DNA from: Gemmatimonadota bacterium
GTDB lineage: Bacteria > Gemmatimonadota > Gemmatimonadetes > Palauibacterales > Palauibacteraceae
Direction of reading: 5' to 3'
DNA: 64,000 nt
Assembly: GCA_022820995.1 (NCBI GenBank)
Contig: JAJEEM010000008.1
Location: 1-64,000 of the forward strand
Positions 24,035-32,420 of the stretch are shown in pieces. The stretch's first letter is position 1; each line of letters starts with the position of its first letter. The translations under genes and the position numbers were made by a program. Under the pieces are notes generated by a model. It was given only the letters and a program-made list of their open reading frames with translations. It ran no database searches and was not told the DNA's origin.

Positions 24035-25123
24035 TCAGACCTTCGGCCGGCCGTCCTCCTCAGGTGTTCCGTGTCGTTCGAAGAATTCGTCGGCGTGGGC
24101 GGGGAGGAGGAGCCTGTCTGCGATGGCCGCGATCTCCTCCGCTTCCCTCCACGCCTGTTCGAGGATCCAGAGTTCACCTTCGAGCGCGCGACGTTCCTGT
24201 TCCTCGTGGAGGGACATCTCCACGGCGAGCCGCAGAGGTGTCGGCATGGCGCGAACATACCCCGTGCGGCCCGTCAGTCCGCTGTGTTTCCTGTTGACCA
24301 CATCCGCGATGAAACGGGTGGGGTGCCCGCTTGACTCGATGGCGTCCACGGCGCGCCGGACGGTGCTGCGGGCACCTCCCTCACGGTTCACCAGGGGAAC
24401 GATGGCCGTGGCCACGCGGCGGGCGTCTTCGCCCTCGAACCAGGCCCGCCGCAATCCCCGGTCGATCTCCACGCGGAAGCCGGGAGCGCCGGCGTCGGGC
24501 AGCATGCGAATCGATCTGATGTCGAGGCGTCTGAACTTCGCGACGCTCTCCGGGGAAACAGGACCGTCGGCACCGGCCCTTCCGCCGACCCGGACCTTGG
24601 CCAACGGGCGAAGGTAGTCCCACGCCGCATACGGCCCCACGAGGGCGAACGCCAACGTGCCGACGATCGGCACCGAGATCGGCCCCAGCATACCCCCGGC
24701 AACCCCGCCGGCGATGCCCCCCAAAAGGTTGCGCCATCTCCGTATCCCGAACCGGGTGCCGTACCTCCAGGCCGCGAACTCGCCCCGCGGCGGTTCCCCG
24801 ATCCGGACCAGGTCCAGCCCTTCCCGGTGACGCGCGATCCCGATGTTGTCCGTCGAGGCGCGCATGGGCGTGTCGCGGAAGATCCGCTCGCACGTCTCGA
24901 TCGCCTCCCAGCGCTCCTCGAGCGGCGTCAGGTTCCACCGGCGGCACCTCCTGCACACCACCCACAGCCGCCCCTTCGCCGGGTCGAACGCGAGCCGACG
25001 CCCGACCGGGAACTCCTCCACTACATCGTTCGAGGGGAGGGGTCTCTTGCAGAAGATGCAGGTTGTGTACACGCGCTCTCCGCTCGGGAACGTTCTTGAC
25101 CGAATCTCTGTAGCAACATTCAT
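24035..25123 (-). CDS. Zinc-ribbon protein with glycine-rich membrane hairpin, unknown
   Basis: A 362-residue protein from ATG 25123. Near the N-terminus two Cys pairs (TCIFCKRP and VVCRRCRRW) form a likely zinc ribbon. The centre has a Gly-rich hydrophobic hairpin (LLGGIAGGVAGGMLGPISVP) and WDYLRPLAKVRVGG; the C-terminal half is helical and charged, with ALEGELWILEQAWREAEEIA near the end. I do not recognise a named family. Its 5' end lies in the antisense of the decayed brnTA locus at 25111-25376, so the present promoter may derive from that locus. Confidence 0.6.
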   Translation of the reverse strand: MNVATEIRSRTFPSGERVYTTCIFCKRPLPSNDVVEEFPVGRRLAFDPAKGRLWVVCRRCRRWNLTPLEERWEAIETCERIFRDTPMRASTDNIGIARHREGLDLVRIGEPPRGEFAAWRYGTRFGIRRWRNLLGGIAGGVAGGMLGPISVPIVGTLAFALVGPYAAWDYLRPLAKVRVGGRAGADGPVSPESVAKFRRLDIRSIRMLPDAGAPGFRVEIDRGLRRAWFEGEDARRVATAIVPLVNREGGARSTVRRAVDAIESSGHPTRFIADVVNRKHSGLTGRTGYVRAMPTPLRLAVEMSLHEEQERRALEGELWILEQAWREAEEIAAIADRLLLPAHADEFFERHGTPEEDGRPKV

Positions 25124-25376
25124 CGTGAACGGACTTCCACGAGAACGAAACGCGCGGGGACGGTCAATGAACGAGAACGACGGCGCGATCACCGAGGGCT
25201 TCGATCCCGACACGGCGTCCGATCTCTCCAGGGACGGCTGGCCGGAGAAATTCGCCAAGGTGCCCGTCCGCCGAGGCCGTCCGCCAAAGGCCCGGCCGAA
25301 GGTGTCTGACGGATCTCATCCTCCCCAACCCACGGAGGACGTGAACGCCATGTTGGAAGACGGCCCCAACGCCTGA
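25111..25376 (+). pseudogene. Decayed second brnTA locus
   Basis: 25111-25120 (TAGCAACATT) matches the brnTA leader at 5472-5481 with one mismatch. It is followed by a stretch resembling codons 5-14 of brnT (ACGAAACGCGCGG), then a junction straight to AATGAACGAGAACGACGG, the start of brnA. From ATG 25167 a 69-codon frame reads MNENDGAITEGFDPDTASDL and DGWPEKFAKVPVRRGRPPKA, close to BrnA residues 1-46, then diverges before the ribbon-helix-helix domain. The toxin is almost fully deleted and the antitoxin has lost its DNA-binding half. Confidence 0.75.
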
Positions 25377-25389
25377 AGGGAGCGAATCC

Positions 25390-25950
25390 ATGGTTTCGGT
25401 GTTCAGTCTCTGGCTTCCCATCCTGGTCTCGGGCGTGCTCGTGTTCGTCGCGAGTTGCGTCATCCACATGGTCCTCAACTACCACCGGCACGACTACCGG
25501 GCGCTCCCGGACGAGGACGGGGTGATGGACGCGCTGCGCGGCTTCGACATCCCCGGCGGGACCTACTCCGTCCCACACGCGGCATCTCACGAGGTCCTGA
25601 GGAGCGAGGCGTTCCAGGAGAAGGTGAGGCGCGGCCCGGTCGCCTTCATGACGGTGCTGCCCGCCGGCCATCCCCTCATGCGGGGGAGCCAGCTCGTGCA
25701 GTGGTTCGTCTACTGCCTCGCGGTGGGTCTGCTCACGGCCTACGTCGCCGGCCTCGCGCTCGGACCGGGCGCGGAGTACATGCAGGTCTTCAAGATCACG
25801 TCGGTCGCCGCGGCGATGGGATACGCGCTCGCGCACGCCCAGGACGCGATCTGGACCTTCCAGGGCTGGCCGGCCACGGCCCGCAGCATGTTCGACGGCC
25901 TCGTCTACGGCCTCGTGACCGGCGGCGCCTTCGGCTGGCTCTGGCCCTGA
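25390..25950 (+). CDS. Conserved membrane protein, unknown
   Basis: A 186-residue protein. An N-terminal membrane segment (FSLWLPILVSGVLVFVASCV) runs into IHMVLNYHRHDYRALPDED, then a soluble loop (GGTYSVPHAASHE, RRGPVAFMTVLPAGHP), then three further membrane segments ending GLVTGGAFGWLWP. The HMVL.YHR.DYR..P pattern is one I have seen in conserved hypothetical proteins of several environmental phyla; no activity is known to me. The ATG follows GGGAGCGAATCC. It converges on the barrel gene at 25973. Confidence 0.65.
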   Translation: MVSVFSLWLPILVSGVLVFVASCVIHMVLNYHRHDYRALPDEDGVMDALRGFDIPGGTYSVPHAASHEVLRSEAFQEKVRRGPVAFMTVLPAGHPLMRGSQLVQWFVYCLAVGLLTAYVAGLALGPGAEYMQVFKITSVAAAMGYALAHAQDAIWTFQGWPATARSMFDGLVYGLVTGGAFGWLWP

Positions 25951-25972
25951 GGGGTCGGCGGGCGATGCGGGC

Positions 25973-26740
25973 TCAGCCGATGGCGAACACGAGGCCGCCC
26001 TGCAAGACGACGTGGCTGGTCTTCTTCCCTTCATCGTCGATTTCGGAGAGGCCCCGGGCGTAGATCAGGTCGAAGGCGAGGTCGAGCGAATCCGTCATCC
26101 TCACCTGGAACCCGCCGCCGAGGGCGAGTCCGAAGTCGGTTGACTTCACCTCGCTGACGCCGCCCTCTCCGCAGGCCACGTCGGTGTCCTGCGCGCTCGC
26201 CGTCCGCCCCGCGCTCCCGGTCCGCCCCACGCGGTTGGGAATTCCCGGAGGGACGTCGGGACGGAGGGGCCCGGGATCGACGGACGTCACGGCCACCTGG
26301 CACGAGAGGTTGAAGGCCACGTAAGGCCCGGCGAGGAAGCCGAAGTTGAGACGCCCCTCCTCGGTGGCGGTGCCCGCGCGAAAGAGCGCGGAGAACTGCA
26401 GGTAGTCGATCTCGGCCGTCGACTCGGTGAGCAGCCGGCTCGCGGTGATCGACGGCGGCACCTTCACGGCGCCGCCCTTCTGGGCCAGCCCCAGGCCGAT
26501 GCGCACGCCCAGCCCGCCGCTCAGAGGGATCCCCGCGTCGACGCCCGCCACGATCCCGTCTCTGGGTTCGTCGAACGCGGAGGCGCCCCGGGTATCCAGG
26601 TCGGCTCCGGGCAGGCTTGCGGGACCGACTCCGGCCCGCACGCCGATGGTCGTCTGCGCGGCGAGCGGCCCGGCAACCAGCGCGAGAACCAGGGCCACGG
26701 CGTGGATGGCGGCTTGCGCGGAACTGCGTCCTGCGGACAT
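25973..26740 (-). CDS. PorT-like outer-membrane beta-barrel protein
   Basis: A 255-residue protein from ATG 26740, preceded by GGAGGGAG. The signal peptide ends LAAQ; then TTIGVRAGVGPASL and alternating strands typical of the OMP_b-brl_2/PorT group. Two features shared with the paralogues at 27732, 39450 and 40285 are a YLQFSALFRAGTA strand and the sequence VAFNLSCQVAV followed by a variable loop with Cys. The C-terminus HVVLQGGLVFAIG is close to LALQGGLVFATR and LALQAGIVIPFGG of the others. Location is probably the outer membrane; function unknown. Confidence 0.7.
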   Translation of the reverse strand: MSAGRSSAQAAIHAVALVLALVAGPLAAQTTIGVRAGVGPASLPGADLDTRGASAFDEPRDGIVAGVDAGIPLSGGLGVRIGLGLAQKGGAVKVPPSITASRLLTESTAEIDYLQFSALFRAGTATEEGRLNFGFLAGPYVAFNLSCQVAVTSVDPGPLRPDVPPGIPNRVGRTGSAGRTASAQDTDVACGEGGVSEVKSTDFGLALGGGFQVRMTDSLDLAFDLIYARGLSEIDDEGKKTSHVVLQGGLVFAIG

Positions 26741-26764
26741 GGCGTCTCCCTCCATGTGAATGCC

Positions 26765-26792
26765 TTGAGGTATCCTCCTCCCTTCGTACTAT
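26765..26792 (+). promoter_or_regulatory. Candidate promoter of the methyltransferase gene
   Basis: TTGAGG (26765-26770) and TACTAT (26787-26792) are spaced by 16 bp in an otherwise GC-rich context, 69 bp before the ATG at 26861. Fit to the sigma-70 consensus is moderate. Confidence 0.4.
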
Positions 26793-26860
26793 ACTCCGGG
26801 CTGTCGAGGTCCGCCTCGACCGCATCCTTCACTCTCACACATCCCAGGTTCTCCCGACCC

Positions 26861-27709
26861 ATGATCGATATCAACGAAATCGGTGCGACGGCCTTTGTCA
26901 TCGCCTCCATCCGGGCCCTCGAGCCCGAGAAGCCGCAGCCGCTCTTCAACGATCCCTATGCCCCGTGGTTCTCGAACGACCGGGCGCGCACGGCCGCCCG
27001 GCAACTCGACGCGGTGTTCCCGCCCTCGACGACGATGGTCCGGTTCCGCACGCGCTACTTCAACCGGTTCGTGGAGCGCGGTATCGAGGACGGGGCCCGG
27101 CAGGTCGTGCTGCTCGGCGGCGGCTTCGACATGCGCGCGCATCACTACCGCGACGCGGGCGCGGCCTTCTTCGAGGTGGACCAGAAGGCGGTCCTGGAGT
27201 TCAAGCGCCATCTGCTCGCGGACAACGGGGTCGAGCAGCCGCCGTCGCTCTTCGCCAACTACCTGGAGGCGGATGTTCCGGGCGGCCTGGCCGATCTCGG
27301 GTTCGATCCCGCGGCGCCCCCGCTGATGGTATGGGAGGGCAACACGATGTACCTGCCCCCGGAGAGCATCATGCCGTTCCTGAACCGGCTAGCGGGTGCG
27401 ATGTCGTCGCTCCGCATCGCTTTCGACTACTTCTCGGTGGACCTGCAGGCACGCGACTTCGACACCGACGAGGATCGCAAGCGGCTCGAGGGGGTGGAGC
27501 GGGCGATGAACGCCTCGTTCCCCACGGGCTTTCCGGACCTGGCGGTGTTCGAGAAGGAGACGCCGTTCGAGGTGGCGGAGTCGGGGACGTTCGCGGAGCT
27601 GGCGGAGGAGTACGGGCTGGGTCAGATGGTGGCGGACTATCCGGAGGACTGGCGCGAGACGCTCAAGCTCTACGGCTACTGCGTGCTGGAGCGGCGAGCG
27701 AGCGGCTGA
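26861..27709 (+). CDS. LCM/PPM1 family class I SAM-dependent methyltransferase
   Basis: A 282-residue protein. VVLLGGGFDMRAHHY is the glycine-rich SAM-binding loop, followed by FFEVDQKAVLEFKR (acidic residue after strand 2) and PLMVWEGNTMYLP (motif IV), which together mark the leucine carboxyl methyltransferase-like family (TIGR00027 type). Members O-methylate small molecules or carboxyl groups; the substrate here is unknown. The N-terminus IGATAFVIASIRALEP is also characteristic. ATG 26861 is chosen because the 53 residues upstream in frame are unlike the family. It converges on a barrel gene at 27732. Confidence 0.85.
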   Translation: MIDINEIGATAFVIASIRALEPEKPQPLFNDPYAPWFSNDRARTAARQLDAVFPPSTTMVRFRTRYFNRFVERGIEDGARQVVLLGGGFDMRAHHYRDAGAAFFEVDQKAVLEFKRHLLADNGVEQPPSLFANYLEADVPGGLADLGFDPAAPPLMVWEGNTMYLPPESIMPFLNRLAGAMSSLRIAFDYFSVDLQARDFDTDEDRKRLEGVERAMNASFPTGFPDLAVFEKETPFEVAESGTFAELAEEYGLGQMVADYPEDWRETLKLYGYCVLERRASG

Positions 27710-27731
27710 GGGGCGAGCGAACCGCTGACCC

Positions 27732-28436
27732 TCAACGTGTCGCGAACACCAGCCCGCCCTGGAGGGCGAGGTGACGGTTCCTGGTTCCGTCGTCGTCGAT
27801 ACCGGTAAGACCGATGGCGTAGATCACATCGAAGGCCAGGCCAATCGAATCGCCGAGCCTTACTTCGACCGCCGTCCCGAAGGCCAGTCCGAAGTCGGCG
27901 GTCCTGAAGTTGGCGCCGTCGTCCCCGTCGCATGACGTTTCCGTTCTCGAGGGCAGCCGTTCGCTGAAGGACCGATACTCCCCCGATCCGGGCGGAGAAA
28001 AGAGCGTCGTCAGCGCGATGTCGCACGAATGGTTCACGGCCATGTAGGGCCCGGCGAGGACGCCGACGTTGAGAAGCCCCTGCTCGGCGTCGGCGCTCGC
28101 GCGGAAGAGTGCGGACAATTGCAGGTAGTCCAGTTCGGTGGTCGCATCGACGAACGCCCTGCCCGCGGTGACCGACGACGGCGTGTCCGGGCCGCCACCC
28201 TTCTGGGCCAGCCCCATGCCGACGCGCAGATCCACGGCGCCGCTCAGAGGGACCCCCACGTCGACCCCCGATACGACCCCGAATCGGGATCCCCCTCCTT
28301 CTCCCTGTTCCAGTCGCGGCATGTCCCGGGACAGAGTCGCGGTGCCGATGCCGCCCCTGAGACCGACGGTCATCTGACCCGCAAGCGGCGCGGCCGCCAG
28401 GGCGATCAACAGCGCCGAGACCAGCGCCCTCTTCAG
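27732..28436 (-). CDS. PorT-like outer-membrane beta-barrel protein, probable CTG start
   Basis: A 234-residue protein. The signal peptide KRALVSALLIALAAAPLAG follows a CTG codon at 28436 that overlaps the stop of the upstream lipoprotein gene (CTGA); no ATG, GTG or TTG precedes the basic KR residues, so CTG is the best start. The mature part begins MTVGLRGGIGTATL and has YLQLSALFRAS, VNHSCDIAL and LALQGGLVFATR, aligning with the barrel at 25973. It lies immediately after, and is coupled to, the small lipoprotein gene. Function unknown. Confidence 0.6.
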   Translation of the reverse strand: MKRALVSALLIALAAAPLAGQMTVGLRGGIGTATLSRDMPRLEQGEGGGSRFGVVSGVDVGVPLSGAVDLRVGMGLAQKGGGPDTPSSVTAGRAFVDATTELDYLQLSALFRASADAEQGLLNVGVLAGPYMAVNHSCDIALTTLFSPPGSGEYRSFSERLPSRTETSCDGDDGANFRTADFGLAFGTAVEVRLGDSIGLAFDVIYAIGLTGIDDDGTRNRHLALQGGLVFATR

Positions 28437-28837
28437 CGGTCGCCCCGTTGCTGCGACGCCAGGACGCGGAGATGGTCGCGGATCGCCTGCTCGCTCAGCG
28501 TGTTGCGGCTCCGGCAATCCTCGCTCCACCTGAAGCCGTGGATCGCGGAGACGGCGTACATGCCCGACGAGAGGCCGGTGTAGAAGCGGTACTCGTCGTA
28601 GTCCTTATCAGAGTCGAACGCCTCGCGCGAGTCTCCCCAGATCCCCGCCGCCACTCCGACGTTGACCAATCCGACGACGCTGTCGATGATCGGCGCGGCG
28701 AGGCTGCGGGTGCAGTCGCCCAGCGCCACCGGTCCCTCGCCCTTGGGCGGTCTTCGCATGAAGAGCATGGAACACCCGCTCCAGAGCAGGGCGCCCGCGA
28801 GCACCGCGACGACCGCGACACGACGACGTTCGAACAT
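28433..28837 (-). CDS. Small lipoprotein
   Basis: A 134-residue protein with a basic start, hydrophobic stretch VAVVAVLAGALLW and lipobox WSGC, so it should be lipid-anchored. The mature region has a Cys-containing start (LGDCTRSLAAPIID), a hydrophobic VVGLVNVGVAAGIW segment and a charged C-terminus. No family recognised. It is coupled to the beta-barrel gene by CTGA and may assist or cap that barrel. Confidence 0.55.
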   Translation of the reverse strand: MFERRRVAVVAVLAGALLWSGCSMLFMRRPPKGEGPVALGDCTRSLAAPIIDSVVGLVNVGVAAGIWGDSREAFDSDKDYDEYRFYTGLSSGMYAVSAIHGFRWSEDCRSRNTLSEQAIRDHLRVLASQQRGDR

Positions 28838-28908
28838 GACTTTTCCTCAGCGGATATGGTCCGGTCGAGCGGGGTCCCAACCTGTTGACGACGGATCCGT
28901 CGCCCGGG

Positions 28909-30561
28909 TCACCTCAAAGGGGATGACGAGCGGAGCCTGAACCGCTGGATCTTCCCTGTCGCCGTCTTCGGGAGTCCGGCGACGAACCGGATCCAGCGCG
29001 GGTACATATAGCGCGGGAGACCCTCCTGACAATGCGCGACGAGTTCCGCCGTCAGCGCGTCGGCGGCGGACGGCGCGCCCGCCGTCTCCCGGAGCGGCGC
29101 AGAGAGCACGACGTGCGCCTCGGGCTTCACGAGGCCGTGGTCGTCCTCGCGGCCCACGACCGCCGCCTCCAGCACCGACGGGTGTTCCATGAGACGGGCC
29201 TCGATGTCGAACGGGGAGCACCAGATCCCGCCCACCTTGATCATGTCGTCGGCGCGGCCCCGGTAGTGGAACCAGCCTTCGGCGTCGCGCACGTACTGGT
29301 CTCCCGTGCGGAGCCAGCCGTCGACGATCGTCCGTCCCTCGAGTTCCGGACGGTTCCAGTAGCCGGGGGTCGTCGAGTCGCCGCGGATCTCGAGTTGTCC
29401 GGCCTCGCCGGGACCCACCTCCGTCCCATCCTCGTTCATGACCCGCGCCTCGTAGCCGGGGACGACGCGGCCCGTGCTCCCGGGCTTCACGTGGCCCGGC
29501 GCGTTCGAGATGAAGATGTGGAGCGCCTCGGTGGAGCCGATCCCGTCGAGGATCTCGAGACCGGTGGCGGCCTTCCAGCGGCGGAAGAGGTCCGGGGGCA
29601 GCGCCTCGCCCGCGGACACGCAGAGCCTGAGCGACCCCAGATCCGGACTTCCCTGCCCCGGCGTGCCGCGAGCCGGGCCGCCAGCCGCCGCTCGCACCTG
29701 ATCCAGCGCCTGCAACTGGGCTGCGTACAGCGTCGGCACGCCGAAGTACGCCGTCGGACGCAGCGTCTCGATCGTCTCGAACGTCGTCGCGGGCGTCGGA
29801 CGCCGTTCGTCGAGAACTGCGGTCCCGCCCACCCACAGCGGGAAGGTCATCGCGTTCCCGAGCCCGTACGCGAAGAAGAGCTTCGCCGCGGAGTAGCAGC
29901 GGTCGTCCTCGCCCAGCCCGAGGATCCCCACCGCGTAGTGCTCGCAGGTGGCGGGCATGTCCCGGTGGCGGTGCGGCACCCCCTTGGGACGGCCCGTGGT
30001 GCCTGAAGAGTAGAGCCAGAACGCGATGTCTCCGGGCCGCGCCGGCGCCGTCTCCAGCTCCGACGGCGCCGCGGACACGTCGTCGAGCACCCCGCCCTCC
30101 GCCTCGAGCGCGAGACCGCGGGCTCCCGTCCGCGCCGCCGCCAGCCCGGGCACGACCTCCGCGGCGAACTCCGGCGAATAGACGACGGCCCGGCACTCCG
30201 AGTCGGCGATGATGAACGCGAGGTCCTTCGCCCGCACGAGGTAGCTCACGGGCACGGGCACGATCCCGGCCTTGATCGCCCCCCAGAAGAAATGGAAGAA
30301 CTCGGGGCAGTCCTTCACGACCATGAGCATGCGGTCGCCCGGCGCGAGCCCGAGCCCGAGGAGCGCGTTCCCGGTCTGCCCGACCCGCCGCGCCAGTTCG
30401 CCATAGGTGACCCGCGTCCCGGCCTGCTCGATGGCGACCTTGTCGCCCCGACCCTCCGCCGCGTGCCGGTCGATGTACCAGGAAGCCGCGCTGAACGTCG
30501 CCCCGTACCGGAGCCGAGCGGGCACCTTCGAGCGGTCGATCGTGAGTTCAGTCAGACTCAT
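28909..30561 (-). CDS. Benzoate-CoA ligase family acyl-CoA synthetase
   Basis: A 550-residue AMP-forming enzyme. The P-loop-like motif LYSSGTTGRPKGVPHRH, the hinge region GWLRTGDQYVRD and the C-terminal lysine motif PKTATGKIQRF are all visible, so the two-step adenylation/thioesterification machinery is complete. The N-terminal YGATFSAASWYIDRH is typical of benzoate/aryl-CoA ligases. It would activate aromatic or similar acids to CoA thioesters in the cytoplasm; exact substrate not assignable. The ATG (30561) overlaps the TGA of a DUF4143 ATPase gene, an unusual pairing. The long in-frame extension to 30903 is inside the ATPase gene and is rejected. Confidence 0.85.
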   Translation of the reverse strand: MSLTELTIDRSKVPARLRYGATFSAASWYIDRHAAEGRGDKVAIEQAGTRVTYGELARRVGQTGNALLGLGLAPGDRMLMVVKDCPEFFHFFWGAIKAGIVPVPVSYLVRAKDLAFIIADSECRAVVYSPEFAAEVVPGLAAARTGARGLALEAEGGVLDDVSAAPSELETAPARPGDIAFWLYSSGTTGRPKGVPHRHRDMPATCEHYAVGILGLGEDDRCYSAAKLFFAYGLGNAMTFPLWVGGTAVLDERRPTPATTFETIETLRPTAYFGVPTLYAAQLQALDQVRAAAGGPARGTPGQGSPDLGSLRLCVSAGEALPPDLFRRWKAATGLEILDGIGSTEALHIFISNAPGHVKPGSTGRVVPGYEARVMNEDGTEVGPGEAGQLEIRGDSTTPGYWNRPELEGRTIVDGWLRTGDQYVRDAEGWFHYRGRADDMIKVGGIWCSPFDIEARLMEHPSVLEAAVVGREDDHGLVKPEAHVVLSAPLRETAGAPSAADALTAELVAHCQEGLPRYMYPRWIRFVAGLPKTATGKIQRFRLRSSSPLR

Positions 30562-31736
30562 GGTTGTGGGTCCGGCTTCCGTTGCGTCAGTCCCCTCTCC
30601 CGGTTCGCGGAAAGGTGTCGGGTTCCGCACACGGTAAACTCCCACTCGCCGCGGCGGATGCGGTAGGGTTCCCTCGCCGCCGGCACGACCACGTAGTTGC
30701 GGCCCAGGGGGTAGCGCCGCCGCAGCGCCGCGACTCCGGTTCGCCCGACTTCGTCCGCGTTGATCTTGCACTCGAACGCATCGAGGCGGCCGTCCTCGCG
30801 GCGCACGACGAAATCCATCTCCCTGCCCGACTTGTCGCGCCAGTAGAAGATGTCTTCGTCCAGGTGGCGGAAGCGGAGGGCGTCCAGGACGAGGTGCTCC
30901 CACAGCACGCCGCGGTCGTCATCCCTGATCCGGCTCCAGCCCCGCTCGAAGGTGACGAAGCCAGTGTCGAAGGCGTAGCACCTGGGGCGGCTCACGATTT
31001 CGCCCCCTCCACCGCCGCGAAAAGGACGGAGGAGATGGACGGCGTGCGCGATCTCCAGAGCCTCGACGTACGTCCTGACGGTCGGCCGGCTCAGTTCCGT
31101 CAGGCGGGCGAGACGGCTGTAGTCGACCTGCCCGCCGCTCCACCTCATCAGGAGTCGAAACAGCGACAGAAACCCCTCGCGGTTCCGAACGCGGAACAGT
31201 TCCAGGATGTCCCGTGCATAAAAACTATCGATCCACTCGGCGTACAGTTGCGTCGACTTCGTCTCCGCCAGCAGCAAGTCCGGCAACCCGCCGTGGAGCA
31301 GCCGGTGGTCGAAATCCGCCCGCCCGAACGGTTCGGCGCACTCCTCCCACAGCACGGGGCACAGGTGGACCGCCAGCTTTCGGCCGGCGAGCGAATCCCG
31401 GAACTTTCCGGTGGCCGCGAGCGTGGACGATCCCGTGGCCAGGACCCTGAGCGATGGGTGCTCGTCCGCCGCGATCTTCAGGAGAAGGCTGGGGTCCGGA
31501 AGACGGTGCACTTCGTCCACGACGAGGACGGTTCCCGGTTCGAGGCCGCCGAGAAAGAACTCCGGGTCGTCGAGTCGCCGGACGGTGGACGGAAGGTCGC
31601 AGTTCAGGTACACGGCATCCGGCAACATCCGGGCGAGGGTCGTCTTCCCGACCCGCCGCACGCCGGACAGCCACACCACGGGCCTCTCGGCCCAGGCCCG
31701 CCGGATCCTCTCCAGCCACATCGGACGCCAAATCAT
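30558..31736 (-). CDS. AAA_14/DUF4143 ATP-binding protein
   Basis: A 392-residue protein. Walker A (LSGVRRVGKTTLAR, about residues 23-36), Walker B (GTVLVVDEVHRLPDP) and sensor-1-like LRVLATGSST form the AAA_14 domain; the C-terminal half is DUF4143, ending with a PD-(D/E)XK-like core (EMDFVVRREDGRLDAFECKI, a D...ECK pattern). The family is common in archaea and bacteria, spreads horizontally, and its role is undefined. The gene has an AT-rich leader with a 14-bp inverted repeat (31740-31776) right at the start codon, very unlike the surrounding GC-rich DNA, which supports transfer. Confidence 0.85.
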   Translation of the reverse strand: MIWRPMWLERIRRAWAERPVVWLSGVRRVGKTTLARMLPDAVYLNCDLPSTVRRLDDPEFFLGGLEPGTVLVVDEVHRLPDPSLLLKIAADEHPSLRVLATGSSTLAATGKFRDSLAGRKLAVHLCPVLWEECAEPFGRADFDHRLLHGGLPDLLLAETKSTQLYAEWIDSFYARDILELFRVRNREGFLSLFRLLMRWSGGQVDYSRLARLTELSRPTVRTYVEALEIAHAVHLLRPFRGGGGGEIVSRPRCYAFDTGFVTFERGWSRIRDDDRGVLWEHLVLDALRFRHLDEDIFYWRDKSGREMDFVVRREDGRLDAFECKINADEVGRTGVAALRRRYPLGRNYVVVPAAREPYRIRRGEWEFTVCGTRHLSANRERGLTQRKPDPQP

Positions 31737-31739
31737 AAT

Positions 31740-31776
31740 CGTATTTTACATTTGGTTGCACTAAATGACAAATACG
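31740..31776. promoter_or_regulatory. AT-rich inverted repeat at DUF4143 promoter
   Basis: Arms 31740-31753 (CGTATTTTACATTT) and 31763-31776 (AAATGACAAATACG) match at 12 of 14 positions around a 9-base spacer. On the minus strand TAAAAT, a possible -10 box, lies in the dyad a few bases before the ATG at 31736. Either an autoregulatory operator or a start-proximal hairpin. Confidence 0.55.
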
Positions 31777-31810
31777 AAATCGGCTGACCGAACGTTTCCC
31801 CAGACGCCGA

Positions 31811-32401
31811 TCAGTCCGCGGCGCGGATCTTTCGGCCGACGGACGCGGCGAAGTCCTCGACCTCGCGGGGAGACGTGAGGCGCACGAACCGGATGTGCGC
31901 CCAGCGCGGATCGGAAACGCGCGCTGCCATGTTGCGTCGCTTGCGGCGGTGCTGCGTGATGATCCAGCCGAGCAGCGAATCATCCCGCCAGATCAGCAGG
32001 TGACGCCAGAACCACTCCCGGTTCGTCCCCCAGACCAGTTCCCCGGAGCGCGAGCGCCGCCACGAGCGGCGGAGGAAGCGCCACACGAGCAGCGGCAGCG
32101 GCAGGTCGAGCCAGACGACGCTGTCGAGGCGCGGCCACAGGATCCGCTGGGAGAATTTCTCATACGAGCCCGCGGCGACCCATCGCTCCCCCCGGGTCGC
32201 CTCTCGAATTCGGCGTTCGAACCTGTCGGGGTCCGTCTGGTTCAGGCCGACCCATCCCGGCAGCCAGTTGAGCGCGTCCAGTTCGACGAAGTCCACCTCC
32301 AGCGCCTCCGCCAGCCGCTTCCCGAGCGTGCTCTTCCCCGACCCGGAGTTGCCGACCACCTGAATGCGCCCGCCGACGGCGCGAAGTGTCTTCCGCGTCA
32401 T
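31811..32401 (-). CDS. P-loop kinase, adenylate-kinase/topology-modulation (FlaR) type
   Basis: A 196-residue protein. IQVVGNSGSGKSTLGKRLAE is a Walker A loop; then VDFVELDALNWLPGW, RWVAAGSYEKFSQRI and SVVWLDLPLPLLVWRFLRRS follow the pattern of the small adenylate-kinase-like proteins annotated as DNA topology modulation protein FlaR. These probably phosphorylate a small molecule or nucleotide; the true substrate is not known. The Trp- and Arg-rich lid is typical. It is transcribed away from hicBA and toward the DUF4143 gene region without overlap. Confidence 0.75.
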   Translation of the reverse strand: MTRKTLRAVGGRIQVVGNSGSGKSTLGKRLAEALEVDFVELDALNWLPGWVGLNQTDPDRFERRIREATRGERWVAAGSYEKFSQRILWPRLDSVVWLDLPLPLLVWRFLRRSWRRSRSGELVWGTNREWFWRHLLIWRDDSLLGWIITQHRRKRRNMAARVSDPRWAHIRFVRLTSPREVEDFAASVGRKIRAAD

Positions 32402-32420
32402 GAGTCACTCTCGCTGTGCG

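Noticed and set aside
28847-30196. 449-codon frame inside the CoA ligase gene
   Set aside because: Out-of-frame shadow of the ligase; Arg/Gly-rich with no domain.
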